A program made the translations under genes and the position numbers. 64,000 nucleotides of DNA from Ramlibacter cellulosilyticus (GTDB lineage Bacteria; Pseudomonadota; Gammaproteobacteria; Burkholderiales; Burkholderiaceae_C). The DNA lies in NCBI RefSeq assembly GCF_014297465.1, contig NZ_JACORT010000012.1, positions 1 through 64,000 on the forward strand. Direction: 5' to 3'. Position 1 is the first letter of the stretch. Each line of letters starts with the position of its first letter. This document shows, in pieces, positions 1 through 10,313 of the stretch. Under the pieces are notes generated by a model. It searched no databases. It was not told where the DNA came from and saw nothing but the letters and a program-made list of their open reading frames with translations.

Positions 1-28
1 CGCGGACACTGGCGGGCCCCCATCCCAA

Positions 29-49
29 CCTTCCCCCAGAGGGGGAAGG
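29..49. repeat. Perfect hairpin upstream of the first gene
   Basis: Nine-base arms CCTTCCCCC and GGGGGAAGG flank an AGA loop. It ends about 20 bases before the first start codon. It could be a terminator of a gene left of the window or part of the leader of the dehydrogenase mRNA; no T-tract follows on either strand, so the role is unclear. Confidence 0.5.
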
Positions 50-70
50 AGCAACTCCCAGGAGAGACAA

Positions 71-1861
71 ATGAGCTACCGCGCCCCCGTCAAGGACATG
101 CTGTTCGACATCGAGCACCTCGCCAACATCGCGCAGATCGCGCAGATGCCTGGCTTCGAGGACGCCGGACTGGAGACCGCGCAGGCCGTGCTGGAGGAGT
201 GCGCGAAGTTCAACGAGGGCGTGGTCGCGCCGCTCAACGTGGAAGGCGACAGGAACCCCTCGAGCTGGAAGGACGGCCAGGTCACCACCACCGCCGGTTT
301 CGTGCAGGCCTACAAGCAGTTCGCCGAAGGCGGCTGGCAGGGGCTGCAGCACCCCGCGGACTTCGGCGGCCAGGGCCTGCCGAAGACGATAGGCGCGGCG
401 TGCATCGAGATGCTCAACTCCGCGAACCTGAGCTTCGCGCTGTGCCCGCTGCTCACCGACGGCGCCATCGAGGCGCTGCTCACCGCCGGCTCCGGCGACC
501 TGAAGTCGGTGTACCTGGAGAAGCTGGTCACGGGCGAGTGGACCGGCACGATGAACCTCACCGAGCCGCAGGCCGGCAGCGACCTCGCGCTGGTGCGCAG
601 CCGCGCGGAGCCGCAGCCTGACGGCACGTACAAGGTCTTCGGCACCAAGATCTTCATCACCTACGGCGAGCACGACATGGCGGACAACATCGTCCACCTG
701 GTGCTGGCCCGCATCCCCGGTGCGCCCGAAGGCGTCAAGGGCATCAGCCTGTTCGTCGTGCCGAAGTTCCTGGTGAACGCGGACGGCTCGCTCGGCGCGC
801 GCAACGACGTGCACTGCGTGAGCATCGAGCACAAGCTGGGCATCAAGGCGTCCCCGACGGCGGTCCTGCAATATGGCGACCATGGCGGCGCCACCGGCTT
901 CATCGTCGGCGAGGAGAACCGCGGCCTCGAGTACATGTTCATCATGATGAACGCCGCCCGCTACGCCGTCGGCGTGCAGGGCATCGCGGTGGCCGAGCGC
1001 GCCTACCAGAAGGCCGTGGAGTACGCGAAGGACCGCGTGCAGTCGCGCCCCGTCGACGGCTCCGTAAACGGCCCCGCGGCCATCATCCACCACCCCGACG
1101 TGCGCCGCATGCTCATGACCATGCGCGCTTCCACCGAAGGCTGCCGTGCGATGGCCAGCGTCGCGGCTTCCGCCTACGACGCCGCGCACCATCACCCGGA
1201 TGCGGCCGTGCGCAAGCAGAACCAGGCCTTCTACGAGTTCCTCGTGCCGCTGGTGAAGGGCTACAGCACCGAGATGAGCCTCGAAGTCACCTCGCTGGGC
1301 GTCCAGGTGCACGGTGGCATGGGCTTCATCGAGGAGACGGGGGCCGCGCAGTACTACCGCGACGCCAAGATCCTGACCATCTACGAAGGCACGACGGCGA
1401 TCCAGGCCAACGACCTCGTGGGCCGCAAGACCGCGCGCGACGGCGGCCAGGTGGCGCAGGCCATCGCGGCGCAGATCGAGAAGACCGAGGGCGAGCTGAA
1501 CAAGCGCGACAGCGTCGCGGCGCGTGCCGTGGCCAAGCGCCTCGCCGCCGCCCGCAAGGCCTTCCTCGACGTCGTCGGCTTCGTCGTGCAGCAGGGCAAG
1601 GCTTCGCCCAATGCGGTGTTCGCCGGCTCGGTGCCTTACCTGATGCTCGCGGGCAACCTCATGGCCGGCTGGCAGCTCGCGCGTTCGCTGCTCGTCGCCG
1701 AGGACCTGTTGCCCAAGGGACAGGACGCGGAGTTCCTGCAGGCGAAGATCGCCACCGCGCGCTTCTATGCGGAGCACATCCTGGCGAAGGCGCCGGGCGT
1801 GCGCGATGCGATCGTCGAAGGCGCCGAGAGCGTGACCGCGCTGCCGCTGGAAGCGTTCTGA
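71..1861 (+). CDS. Acyl-CoA dehydrogenase (long, 596 aa, with C-terminal extension)
   Basis: FAD-dependent enzyme that introduces the alpha-beta double bond in an acyl-CoA during beta-oxidation, passing electrons to ETF. The usual order is visible: helical N-terminal domain, then the middle beta domain with TMNLTEPQAGSDL near residue 160, then the C-terminal helical domain with GGMGFIEETGAAQYYRDAK and the IYEGTTAIQ motif near residue 440, whose Glu is the usual catalytic base in this long subfamily. About 130 extra residues follow, typical of the 590-600 aa AcdA/FadE-like members. GGAGAG lies 5 bases before the ATG. A nitronate monooxygenase follows on the same strand. The substrate cannot be read from the sequence. 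Confidence 0.93.
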   Translation: MSYRAPVKDMLFDIEHLANIAQIAQMPGFEDAGLETAQAVLEECAKFNEGVVAPLNVEGDRNPSSWKDGQVTTTAGFVQAYKQFAEGGWQGLQHPADFGGQGLPKTIGAACIEMLNSANLSFALCPLLTDGAIEALLTAGSGDLKSVYLEKLVTGEWTGTMNLTEPQAGSDLALVRSRAEPQPDGTYKVFGTKIFITYGEHDMADNIVHLVLARIPGAPEGVKGISLFVVPKFLVNADGSLGARNDVHCVSIEHKLGIKASPTAVLQYGDHGGATGFIVGEENRGLEYMFIMMNAARYAVGVQGIAVAERAYQKAVEYAKDRVQSRPVDGSVNGPAAIIHHPDVRRMLMTMRASTEGCRAMASVAASAYDAAHHHPDAAVRKQNQAFYEFLVPLVKGYSTEMSLEVTSLGVQVHGGMGFIEETGAAQYYRDAKILTIYEGTTAIQANDLVGRKTARDGGQVAQAIAAQIEKTEGELNKRDSVAARAVAKRLAAARKAFLDVVGFVVQQGKASPNAVFAGSVPYLMLAGNLMAGWQLARSLLVAEDLLPKGQDAEFLQAKIATARFYAEHILAKAPGVRDAIVEGAESVTALPLEAF

Positions 1862-1871
1862 TTCATCGCCG

Positions 1872-1891
1872 GGGTCGGCTTCGCCGAACCC
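1872..1891. repeat. Intergenic hairpin after acyl-CoA dehydrogenase
   Basis: GGGT-CGGC, loop TTC, GCCG-A-ACCC forms a short stem with one bulged A. It sits in the 98-base gap between the dehydrogenase and nitronate monooxygenase genes, next to GCGAAGCGAACCCACC, which resembles the right arm of the dispersed repeats near 25.6 and 59.7 kb. It may be a degenerate member of that family or a weak terminator. Confidence 0.35.
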
Positions 1892-1959
1892 GGCCTACGT
1901 CCGTTTCGCCGAAGCCACCCACGCTGGTGGTCGCGAAGCGAACCCACCGAGGAGCACTG

Positions 1960-2937
1960 ATGTCCCGACTGCCGCCCGTCCTGCGCAACCTCCCGCTGCC
2001 CGTCATCGCCTCGCCGATGTTCATCGTCAGCAATCCGAAGATGGTGATCGAGCAGTGCAAGGCAGGCGTCGTCGGCTCCATGCCGGCGCTCAACGCGAGG
2101 CCGGCCTCGCAGCTGGACGAGTGGCTGCACGAGATCGAGGAGACGCTGGCGGCGTACAACCGCGCCCATCCGGACCGCCCCGCGGCGCCGTATGCGATCA
2201 ACCAGATCGTGCACAAGAGCAACGACCGCCTCGAGCACGACATGGAAGTCGTCGTGAAGCGCAAGGTGCCGGTGGTCATCACCTCGCTCGGTGCGCGCGT
2301 GGACGTCAACGAGGCGATCCACTCCTACGGCGGGGTCGTGCTGCACGACATCATCAACAACACCTTCGCGCGCAAGGCGATCGAGAAGGGCGCCGACGGC
2401 CTGATCGCCGTCGCGGCCGGCGCGGGCGGCCATGCGGGCATCAAGAGCCCGTTTGCCCTGGTGCAGGAAATCCGCGAGTGGTTCGACGGCCCGATCGCGC
2501 TGTCCGGCGCCATCGCCAACGGCGGCGCCATCCTCGCCACGGAGGCGCTCGGCGCCGACTTCGCGTACATCGGCTCCGCCTTCATCGCCACGCACGAAGC
2601 GCGCGCGAGCGAAGGCTACAAGCAGGCCATCGTCGAAGGCAGTTCGGACGACATCGTGTACTCCAGCCTGTTCACCGGCGTGCACGGCAACTACCTGAAG
2701 ACCAGCATCCGCAACGCGGGCCTGGACCCCGACCGGCTGCCCGAGAGCGATCCCAGCAAGATGAGCTTCGGCGGCGGCGAAGGCAGCAAGAAGGCCTGGA
2801 AGGACATCTGGGGCTCGGGCCAGGGCATCTCCGCCGTGAAGGAGGTGGTGCACGTCGCCGACCTCGTGGCGCGGCTCAAGCGGGAGTACGCGCAGGCGCG
2901 CGAGCGCCTGGGCCTGCCGGCGCTGGCGACGGTGTAA
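1960..2937 (+). CDS. Nitronate monooxygenase (2-nitropropane dioxygenase family)
   Basis: FMN-dependent TIM-barrel enzyme that oxidises alkyl nitronates to carbonyl compounds and nitrite; some relatives are mis-annotated enoyl-ACP reductases. The N-terminus PLPVIASPMFIVSNPKMV and the internal VAAGAGGHAG segment near residue 160, which carries the family His, are characteristic, as is the later GADFAYIGSAF segment near the phosphate-binding end of the barrel. Length 325 aa is normal. I chose the ATG preceded by GAGGAGC rather than an in-frame GTG 33 bases upstream, because that stretch falls in repeat-like intergenic DNA. It follows an acyl-CoA dehydrogenase, a common pairing in Burkholderiales. 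Confidence 0.88.
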   Translation: MSRLPPVLRNLPLPVIASPMFIVSNPKMVIEQCKAGVVGSMPALNARPASQLDEWLHEIEETLAAYNRAHPDRPAAPYAINQIVHKSNDRLEHDMEVVVKRKVPVVITSLGARVDVNEAIHSYGGVVLHDIINNTFARKAIEKGADGLIAVAAGAGGHAGIKSPFALVQEIREWFDGPIALSGAIANGGAILATEALGADFAYIGSAFIATHEARASEGYKQAIVEGSSDDIVYSSLFTGVHGNYLKTSIRNAGLDPDRLPESDPSKMSFGGGEGSKKAWKDIWGSGQGISAVKEVVHVADLVARLKREYAQARERLGLPALATV

Positions 2938-2975
2938 GGCTTCCACCGCGCGCCATCCAGTGGCATACTGGATGG

Positions 2976-4085
2976 ATGGACAGTATCGACCGGAGCACGG
3001 ACACCACCGCCACGGAAGTGCGGGTGCCGCTGGCCGCGCTCAAGGGGCGGGGCACGTCCACCTGGTTCCCGCACCGCTTCGAGAAGGACGCGCGCGAAGT
3101 CTTCGACGACGGCTGGGACCATGCCGAAGACGATGCGGCCGGTCCCCGGACGGAAGTCACCTGGGAAACGGCCAAGAGCATCATCGCCAGCAACGACTCC
3201 CCGGACATCTACTTCGACAAGTCGATCAACCCGTACCGCGGCTGCGAGCACGGCTGCATCTACTGCTACGCGCGCCCGACGCACAGCTACCTGAACCTGT
3301 CGCCCGGCCTCGACTTCGAGACGAAGATCATCGCGAAGCGCAACACGGTGGACCTGCTGCGCGCCGAGATGGCGCGCAGGTCGTACCGGCCGGAAATGAT
3401 CGCCATCGGCACCGCGACGGACTGCTACCAGCCCGTCGAGCGCGAGCTGCGCCTCACGCGCGGCGTGATCGAGGTGATGCACGAGACGAACCACCCTTTC
3501 GGGCTCGTCACCAAGTCGAGCGGCGTCGAGCGCGACCTGGACCTCATCGTCCCCATGGCGCGCAAGGGCCTGGCCGCGGTGTACGTCACCATCACCACGC
3601 TCGATGCCGACCTCGCCCGCAAGCTGGAGCCGCGCGCCGCCGCGCCGCACCGGCGCCTGCGCGTGCTGCGCACGCTGGCGGAGGCCGGCGTGCCTTGCGG
3701 CGTGAGCCTGGCACCGCAGATCCCTTTCCTCAACGACGACATGGAGCAGGTGCTGGAGGCCGCCTGGGACGCGGGCGCGCGCGAGGCCTTCTACCATGTC
3801 ATCCGCCTGCCCTGGGAAGTGGCGCCGCTCTTCCGGCAGTGGCTCGAGGTGCACTATCCGCAGCGCGCGCAGCGCGTGATGCACCGCATCCAGGAAATGC
3901 GCGGCGGCAAGGACTACGACAGCGACTTCGCCACGCGCATGAAGGGCTCCGGCACCTGGGCTCAGTTGATCCGGCAGCGCTTCGACAAGACGGCCCGGCG
4001 CCTGGGCTTCAACGCCAAGAAGATCGACTTCCGAACCGACCTGTTCCGCCCGCCGGCACCGGCGGGGCAGGGCACCCTGTTCTAG
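2976..4085 (+). CDS. PA0069 family radical SAM protein
   Basis: Radical SAM enzyme of unknown substrate, 369 aa. The [4Fe-4S]-binding cysteines lie in CEHGCIYC (about residues 90, 94 and 97), the CX3CX2C spacing normal for the superfamily, followed by YARPTHSYLNLSPGLDFE, a signature of this family (also called SplB-like or Rv2578c-like). The C-terminal part is basic. The ATG at 2976 (MDSIDRS) opens the conserved frame; an ATG four bases earlier is out of frame. The gene stands alone between nitronate monooxygenase and convergent secreted-protein genes, so the context gives no pathway. Confidence 0.85.
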   Translation: MDSIDRSTDTTATEVRVPLAALKGRGTSTWFPHRFEKDAREVFDDGWDHAEDDAAGPRTEVTWETAKSIIASNDSPDIYFDKSINPYRGCEHGCIYCYARPTHSYLNLSPGLDFETKIIAKRNTVDLLRAEMARRSYRPEMIAIGTATDCYQPVERELRLTRGVIEVMHETNHPFGLVTKSSGVERDLDLIVPMARKGLAAVYVTITTLDADLARKLEPRAAAPHRRLRVLRTLAEAGVPCGVSLAPQIPFLNDDMEQVLEAAWDAGAREAFYHVIRLPWEVAPLFRQWLEVHYPQRAQRVMHRIQEMRGGKDYDSDFATRMKGSGTWAQLIRQRFDKTARRLGFNAKKIDFRTDLFRPPAPAGQGTLF

Positions 4086-4095
4086 CCTCGCGCGT

Positions 4096-5262
4096 TCAGC
4101 GCACGCATTGCAGCTGCGGATCGGGCTGCACGCGTTTGCCGGGGCGCCCGGACGGGTCGGCGCCGGCGGGCGCGTCCAGGGTCGCCGCGACTTCCGCGCC
4201 GTTCAGCGTGCTGGCCGGAATGCCGGTGGCGAGGGCCGCCAGCACGGGCGGCAGCGCCTGCGCCGGCAGTTGACGGGACTGGCGGTCGTCGGGGCCGCCG
4301 CCCGCCGGCGGCGTGGTGCCGCTGCCTGCGCTCGTCTCGGGCGGCGTTTCGATGCTGCCTTCCATGCCGGGAGGCGGCGCGCTGCCTTCCTCGCCGCCTG
4401 CGTTGCCCGGCTGGTGGCCCTTGCCCGGCTTGCCGTTTCCACCCTTGCCGTCCTTGTCCCTGTCCTTGCCTCCCCGTTCGAGGCGGACCTTGTCGCCTTC
4501 CAGGACCACGTGGCGCGCCTGGATGGCGCCGGTGTGCCGCAAGTGCGTGGCGAACAGGCCGACGGCGTCGCCTTCGAGGCGTCCGAGGTTGGTGACGCGA
4601 TCTTCCTTGCCGGTCACCTCCAGCAAGATGCCTTCCAGCCCGCGGCCGGTGATCGACACCCGCTGGCCGGCTGCGAGCAGGATGCTGCCGTTGGGCGCCT
4701 GGACGAGCGCTTCCTTGTCGACCTTCACGTCGGTGCCGAGCAGCACCACGTCGCCGGACCGCGCGAGGATGCGCCCGCGCACGTCCACGTCGCCCTTGCC
4801 GCGGCCGGCGGAGAAGCGCAGGCGCCCGGCGACGGCGTCGTCGTCACCCAAGGCGAGCGTCGAGGCCGTGAAGCCGGCGGTGTCGACCACGGCGCCCTTG
4901 CCCACGGCGATGCCCGCGGGATTCACCAGCACGAGTCGCCCGTTGGAGCTGAGGGTGCCGTAGATGTCGGAGGGCCGCCCGCCGGTGACGCGGTTGATCG
5001 ACAGGCTGTCGGCCCCCGGCTGCTGGAAGTGCGTGGTGCTGCCGCCGGGCACGGAGAAGCTGCGCCAGTCGATCACCGACCGGTTCGTGCCCGCGCCGTT
5101 GCGCGTGGTGACGAGCATGGAGGCGCCCGCCTGCTGCACCTGCACGCTGCCGAAGACGGCCGTGGCGCCCGAGGGCTGCGCCGCGGCGGCTGCGCTCCAG
5201 ATGGTGGCGACGGCCGCGAGCGTGGCTGCGGCGCGCCTGCGTGGCTGCGTTCTCCCTGGCAT
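4096..5262 (-). CDS. Secreted filamentous-haemagglutinin-type (TPS domain) protein, short
   Basis: Signal peptide about residues 1-28 (basic start, then Ala-rich core ending SAAAAAQ). Residues about 35-150 form a two-partner-secretion domain: SVIDWRSFSV, LSINRVTGG, SDIYGTLSSNGRLVLVNPAGI match the conserved motifs of TpsA exoproteins, including the NPxGI loop. After a short beta-helix-like stretch the protein turns low-complexity (Lys/Gly/Asp repeats about 255-285, then Pro/Gly) and ends at 388 aa, whereas classic FHA proteins exceed 1000. No TpsB transporter is encoded in the window. It may be a small TPS passenger or an eroded larger gene. It ends 10 bases from the convergent radical SAM gene. 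Confidence 0.75.
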   Translation of the reverse strand: MPGRTQPRRRAAATLAAVATIWSAAAAAQPSGATAVFGSVQVQQAGASMLVTTRNGAGTNRSVIDWRSFSVPGGSTTHFQQPGADSLSINRVTGGRPSDIYGTLSSNGRLVLVNPAGIAVGKGAVVDTAGFTASTLALGDDDAVAGRLRFSAGRGKGDVDVRGRILARSGDVVLLGTDVKVDKEALVQAPNGSILLAAGQRVSITGRGLEGILLEVTGKEDRVTNLGRLEGDAVGLFATHLRHTGAIQARHVVLEGDKVRLERGGKDRDKDGKGGNGKPGKGHQPGNAGGEEGSAPPPGMEGSIETPPETSAGSGTTPPAGGGPDDRQSRQLPAQALPPVLAALATGIPASTLNGAEVAATLDAPAGADPSGRPGKRVQPDPQLQCVR

Positions 5263-5382
5263 GTTCTTCTCTCTTCGCGCGTGCGCCGCGCTGGAGCGAG
5301 AAGTTAGGGTGCGCCAGAGGCTGAGCCGGTAGGAGCACGGGCGCGCGCCGTGTAGGAACGCGCCTGTCGCGTGCGGGAGTGC

Positions 5383-5931
5383 TCAGTGCGCGAGCAGTGC
5401 GCCCGCGAAGAAGAGGGCGCCGGCGAGTGCGGCGCCCCACAGGTTGGACCGCAGCTGCGCCGGCCCGGAGAGGCGGCGCACCTGCGCGTTCCAGACGGCC
5501 ACGATGGGAATGACGGCGAGCACCAGGCCGAGCGCCAGCCCCTGCCAGCGCAGGAAGCTCGCCCAGTCCGGCATCCAGGTGCGCGGCGGGCCTTGCCAGA
5601 GCGCCGCGATGGGCAGCTGGCGGCTCCAGAGGCCGTCGGCGACCAGGAAGCCGGCGATCAGTGCCAGCGTGAGGGCGGGCTTGATCGTGCGGCGCCAGCC
5701 CAGGAGGCTCAGGACGGCACCGCTCGCGCCGCCGATCAGCAGCACGGAGGCGACCGCGTTGCGCCAGTCGTCGCTGCGCTGCAGGAGCAGGCGCCAGACG
5801 CCCACGTTGCTCGCCAGCGCCAGCCACAGGCTGGCCCACAGCACCAGCCGCGCCGGGTGCGGCCGCACGCGCGCCTCGCCCGGCATGAGCAGGGTGGAGT
5901 ACCCGGTGGTGCGGAAGAGGCGCAGGGCCAT
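5383..5931 (-). CDS. Membrane protein resembling only the N-terminal domain of phosphoethanolamine transferases
   Basis: A 182-aa protein with four to five hydrophobic segments. A segment such as LVLWASLWLALASNVGVWRL, followed later by MPDWASFLRWQGLALG, recalls the DUF1705 membrane half of EptA-type lipid A phosphoethanolamine transferases, which normally continue into a roughly 350-residue periplasmic sulfatase-fold domain. Here a stop comes directly after the last helix and no catalytic domain follows. It could be a remnant or a dedicated small membrane protein. I used the internal ATG at 5931 because the in-frame codons further upstream run into a dispersed repeat. Resemblance is from memory. 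Confidence 0.5.
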   Translation of the reverse strand: MALRLFRTTGYSTLLMPGEARVRPHPARLVLWASLWLALASNVGVWRLLLQRSDDWRNAVASVLLIGGASGAVLSLLGWRRTIKPALTLALIAGFLVADGLWSRQLPIAALWQGPPRTWMPDWASFLRWQGLALGLVLAVIPIVAVWNAQVRRLSGPAQLRSNLWGAALAGALFFAGALLAH

Positions 5932-6014
5932 GGGCGGATTGTGGACGCGGGGCCCCCGCTTGGCACCTTTCGCGACCCTCCCGGGCGCCCGGGTGTCCTG
6001 CGGCCACCACACTC

Positions 6015-6096
6015 TGCTGGGGTGCGCTTCGCGCAACCCAGCCTACCGGGGTCACGGCGCCTCCGTAGGCTGGGTTGCGCGAAGCGCACCCCAGCA
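6015..6096. repeat. Dispersed palindromic repeat, family A (full copy)
   Basis: Two 32-base arms, perfectly complementary, are separated by 18 bases. The left arm begins TGCTGGGGTGCGCTTCGCGC and ends CCAGCCTAC. Nearly the same element occurs at 56608-56684 and a single arm at 10400-10431. The gap from 5932 to 6388 holds this element plus the tandem repeat and no other gene. It lies downstream of dnaJ and upstream of the 5383 gene. Confidence 0.9.
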
Positions 6097-6105
6097 AACC
6101 CGGTC

Positions 6106-6417
6106 ACGCGCTGAAGAACCCTTTCAGCTTGTGGCTCCGGCTAACAAGCCCTTCGGGCAATTGTTACCCTGCGCCGCTGCGCTGCGGGTTCTACGTGCTT
6201 ACGCGCTGAAGAACCCTTTCAGCTTGTGGCTCCGGCTAACAAGCCCTTCGGGCAATTGTTACCCTGCGCCGCTGCGCTGCGGGTTCTACGTGCTTACGCG
6301 CTGAAGAACTCTTTCAGCTTGTGGCTCCGGCTAACAAGCCCTTCGGGCAATTGTTACCCTGCGCCGCTGCGCTGCGGGTTCTACGTGCTTACGCACTGAA
6401 GAACCCTTTCAGCTTGT
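6106..6417. repeat. 95-bp tandem repeat, three copies plus partial, derived from dnaJ 3' end
   Basis: Units start at 6106, 6201 and 6296, each exactly 95 bases and almost identical; a fourth, 27-base partial match at 6391-6417 is the real end of dnaJ. Each unit therefore holds the last codons of dnaJ (KGFFSA and the TAA) plus about 70 bases of its downstream sequence, which includes a stem-loop AACAA..GCCC-GAA-GGGC..TTGTT on the minus strand. This is a local tandem duplication of the dnaJ terminator region. Confidence 0.92.
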
Positions 6418-7534
6418 CCGCCCAGGACTCCTCGTTCGGCGAGTGCTTGGCGCCGCCCTTCTTCAGCGACTCGTCCAGCTCCTTCAGCAGCTTGCGCTGG
6501 TGTTCGGTGAGCTTCACCGGCGTCTCCACGGCGATGTGGCAATACAGGTCGCCGGGGTAGGTGGATCGAACGCCCTTGATGCCCTTGCCGCGCAGGCGGA
6601 ACTGCTTGCCGGCCTGGGTGCCTTCGGGGATGTCGATCATGGCCTTGCCCTCCAGCGTGGGCACCTCGATCTCGCCGCCGAGTGCGGCGCGCGCGATGCT
6701 CACGGGCACGACGCAGTGCAGGTCGTCGCCGTCGCGCTCGAAGATCGCATGCTTCTTCAGCCGGATCTCGATGAACAGGTCGCCCGGCGGGCCGCCATTG
6801 GTGCCCGGCTCGCCGTTGCCGGCGCTGCGGATGCGCATGCCGTCGTCGATGCCGGCCGGGATCTTCACTTCCAGCGTCTTCTGGCGCTTCACCTTGCCCT
6901 GGCCGTGGCAGGTCTGGCACGGTTCGGGAATGATCTTGCCGGTGCCGCGGCAGTGCGGGCACGTCTGCTGCACGCTGAAGAAGCCCTGGCGCATCTGCAC
7001 GACGCCGGCCCCGTGGCAGGTGCTGCAGGTCTTGGCCTGCGTGCCGGGCTTGGCGCCCGTGCCGTGGCAGGTGTCGCACTCGTCCCAGGACGGGATGCGG
7101 ATCTGCGCGTCCTTGCCCTTGGCCGCCTCTTCCAGCGTGATCTCCATCGCGTACGAGAGGTCGCTGCCGCGATAGACCTGCCGGCCGCCGCGCGCGCCGC
7201 CGGCACCGCGCTGCTGGCCGAAGATGTCGCCGAAGATGTCCCCGAAGGCCTCGGCAAAGCCGCCGAAGCCCTCGGCGCCCGGGCCGCCGCGCATGTTGGG
7301 ATCGACGCCCGCATGGCCGAACTGGTCGTATGCCGAGCGCTTCTCCGCATCGGAGAGCATCTCGTAGGCTTCCTTGGCCTCCTTGAAGCGCGCTTCCGCG
7401 TCCTTGGCGGTGTCCCCCTGGTTGCGGTCCGGGTGGTACTTCATCGCCAGCTTGCGATAAGCCTTCTTGATCTCCTCCTCGGAGGCGTTCTTCGGCACGC
7501 CGAGGATTTCGTAGTAATCGCGTTTCGTGGCCAT
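6389..7534 (-). CDS. dnaJ: Chaperone protein DnaJ
   Basis: Cytoplasmic Hsp40 that delivers clients to DnaK and stimulates its ATPase. J-domain at about residues 1-70 with the HPD motif (MKYHPDRN), a Gly/Phe-rich linker about 75-120, then four zinc-binding repeats: [24 protein letters not shown] and CQTCHGQG (about 147-215), then the C-terminal substrate domain. Length 381 aa is standard. It is the last gene of the grpE-dnaK-dnaJ block, 74 bases after dnaK, with a terminator-like hairpin in the gap. The 3' end has been copied three times downstream. Confidence 0.98.
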   Translation of the reverse strand: MATKRDYYEILGVPKNASEEEIKKAYRKLAMKYHPDRNQGDTAKDAEARFKEAKEAYEMLSDAEKRSAYDQFGHAGVDPNMRGGPGAEGFGGFAEAFGDIFGDIFGQQRGAGGARGGRQVYRGSDLSYAMEITLEEAAKGKDAQIRIPSWDECDTCHGTGAKPGTQAKTCSTCHGAGVVQMRQGFFSVQQTCPHCRGTGKIIPEPCQTCHGQGKVKRQKTLEVKIPAGIDDGMRIRSAGNGEPGTNGGPPGDLFIEIRLKKHAIFERDGDDLHCVVPVSIARAALGGEIEVPTLEGKAMIDIPEGTQAGKQFRLRGKGIKGVRSTYPGDLYCHIAVETPVKLTEHQRKLLKELDESLKKGGAKHSPNEESWADKLKGFFSA

Positions 7535-7554
7535 GTTTCTTGACTGCTACAGCG

Positions 7555-7591
7555 AAAACGCCGCGCTGACGGTGTCCCGTCGAACGCGGCG
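7555..7591 (-). terminator. Intrinsic-terminator-like hairpin between dnaK and dnaJ
   Basis: Read on the minus strand: CGCCGCG, TTC, GACGG, loop GACA, CCGTC, AG, CGCGGCG, then TTTT. The two nested stems are perfect. Its position after the dnaK stop and before dnaJ suggests partial termination that would keep DnaJ below DnaK, a stoichiometry known from other bacteria; this role is inferred. Confidence 0.6.
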
Positions 7592-7608
7592 GTTCGTGCG
7601 GGCGAGGA

Positions 7609-9552
<1,944 letters not shown>

Positions 9553-9605
9553 TTTCTTTCTCCTAATCTGTTCGCCCGTGGAGGGTGTGAATCAGTCTGT
9601 TGGCT

Positions 9606-9633
9606 AGTTGTGGATAACTGTTATTGATTCAAG
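9606..9633 (-). promoter_or_regulatory. Possible second heat-shock (sigma-32) promoter ahead of dnaK
   Basis: On the minus strand CTTGAAT, a 13-base spacer, then CCACAACT resembles sigma-32 boxes (CTTGAAA / CCCCATNT); the -35 is good, the -10 only partial. It lies about 60 bases upstream of the dnaK start. The weaker match makes this tentative. Confidence 0.35.
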
Positions 9634-9721
9634 GCTGGGCCGGGGCTCAAATTGCCGCCCAGCCGCCTCGAGGCCATTTGCGGCCCCTCGGGGGGCCGGG
9701 CGCGCAGGGACCTGGGGGGCT

Positions 9722-10273
9722 TCATTTCGGCGCGGCGACCGTCACCAGGGCGGGGCGTAGGATGCGGTCGGCGATCAGGTAGCCCTTCTGCAGCACCGTC
9801 ACGACCGTGTTGGCTTCCTGGTCGGCAGGGACCATGGAGATGGCCTGGTGCTGGTGCGGGTCGAACTTCGTGCCGGCCGCGGGGTTGATCTCCAGCACCT
9901 TGTTGCGCTCGAGGGCCGACTTCAGCTGGCGCAAGGTCGCCTCGGCGCCGGCGCGGATCTGCTCGGCGGTCTGGTCCTGGTGGTGCAGGCCGGCCTCGAG
10001 GCTGTCGGCGACGGGCAGCAGGCTCTCGGCAAAGCTCTCGACGGCGAACTTGCGGGCCTTGGCGATCTCCTCCTCGGAGCGGCGGCGCACGTTCTGCATC
10101 TCGGCCTGGGCGCGGACGTACTGGTCGGCCAGCTCCGCGTTCTTGGCGGAGAGCTGGGCCACCTGGGCCTGCCAGTCCTGGCCGGACGGCTGGCTGCCGT
10201 CGTTGGCGGCAACGTCAGCGCCGCTGGCGGCGTCCTGGGGCAGTTCGTTGTCGGTGGGGATGTCGTTGGACAT
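9722..10273 (-). CDS. grpE: Nucleotide exchange factor GrpE
   Basis: Promotes ADP release from DnaK. 183 aa: an acidic, low-complexity N-terminus (about 1-35), a long coiled coil (about 35-100, containing [20 protein letters not shown]) and the C-terminal beta domain with [20 protein letters not shown] and [20 protein letters not shown], the family signature. First gene of the grpE-dnaK-dnaJ block on the minus strand, with a convincing sigma-32 promoter 41-66 bases upstream of the ATG. No strong Shine-Dalgarno is visible. Confidence 0.97.
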   Translation of the reverse strand: MSNDIPTDNELPQDAASGADVAANDGSQPSGQDWQAQVAQLSAKNAELADQYVRAQAEMQNVRRRSEEEIAKARKFAVESFAESLLPVADSLEAGLHHQDQTAEQIRAGAEATLRQLKSALERNKVLEINPAAGTKFDPHQHQAISMVPADQEANTVVTVLQKGYLIADRILRPALVTVAAPK

Positions 10274-10313
10274 GGGGCAAATCGCTTTGGAGTTCTCTCG
10301 GTCGCCGCAGGAG

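Noticed and set aside
5263-5382. Possible small gene between the haemagglutinin-type and membrane-domain genes.
   Set aside because: Short frames there lack ribosome-binding sites and coding character; only GC-rich imperfect stems are visible.
6106-6417. Regular repeats that might suggest a CRISPR array.
   Set aside because: The units are directly contiguous 95-bp copies without unique spacers and derive from the dnaJ end; no cas genes are present.
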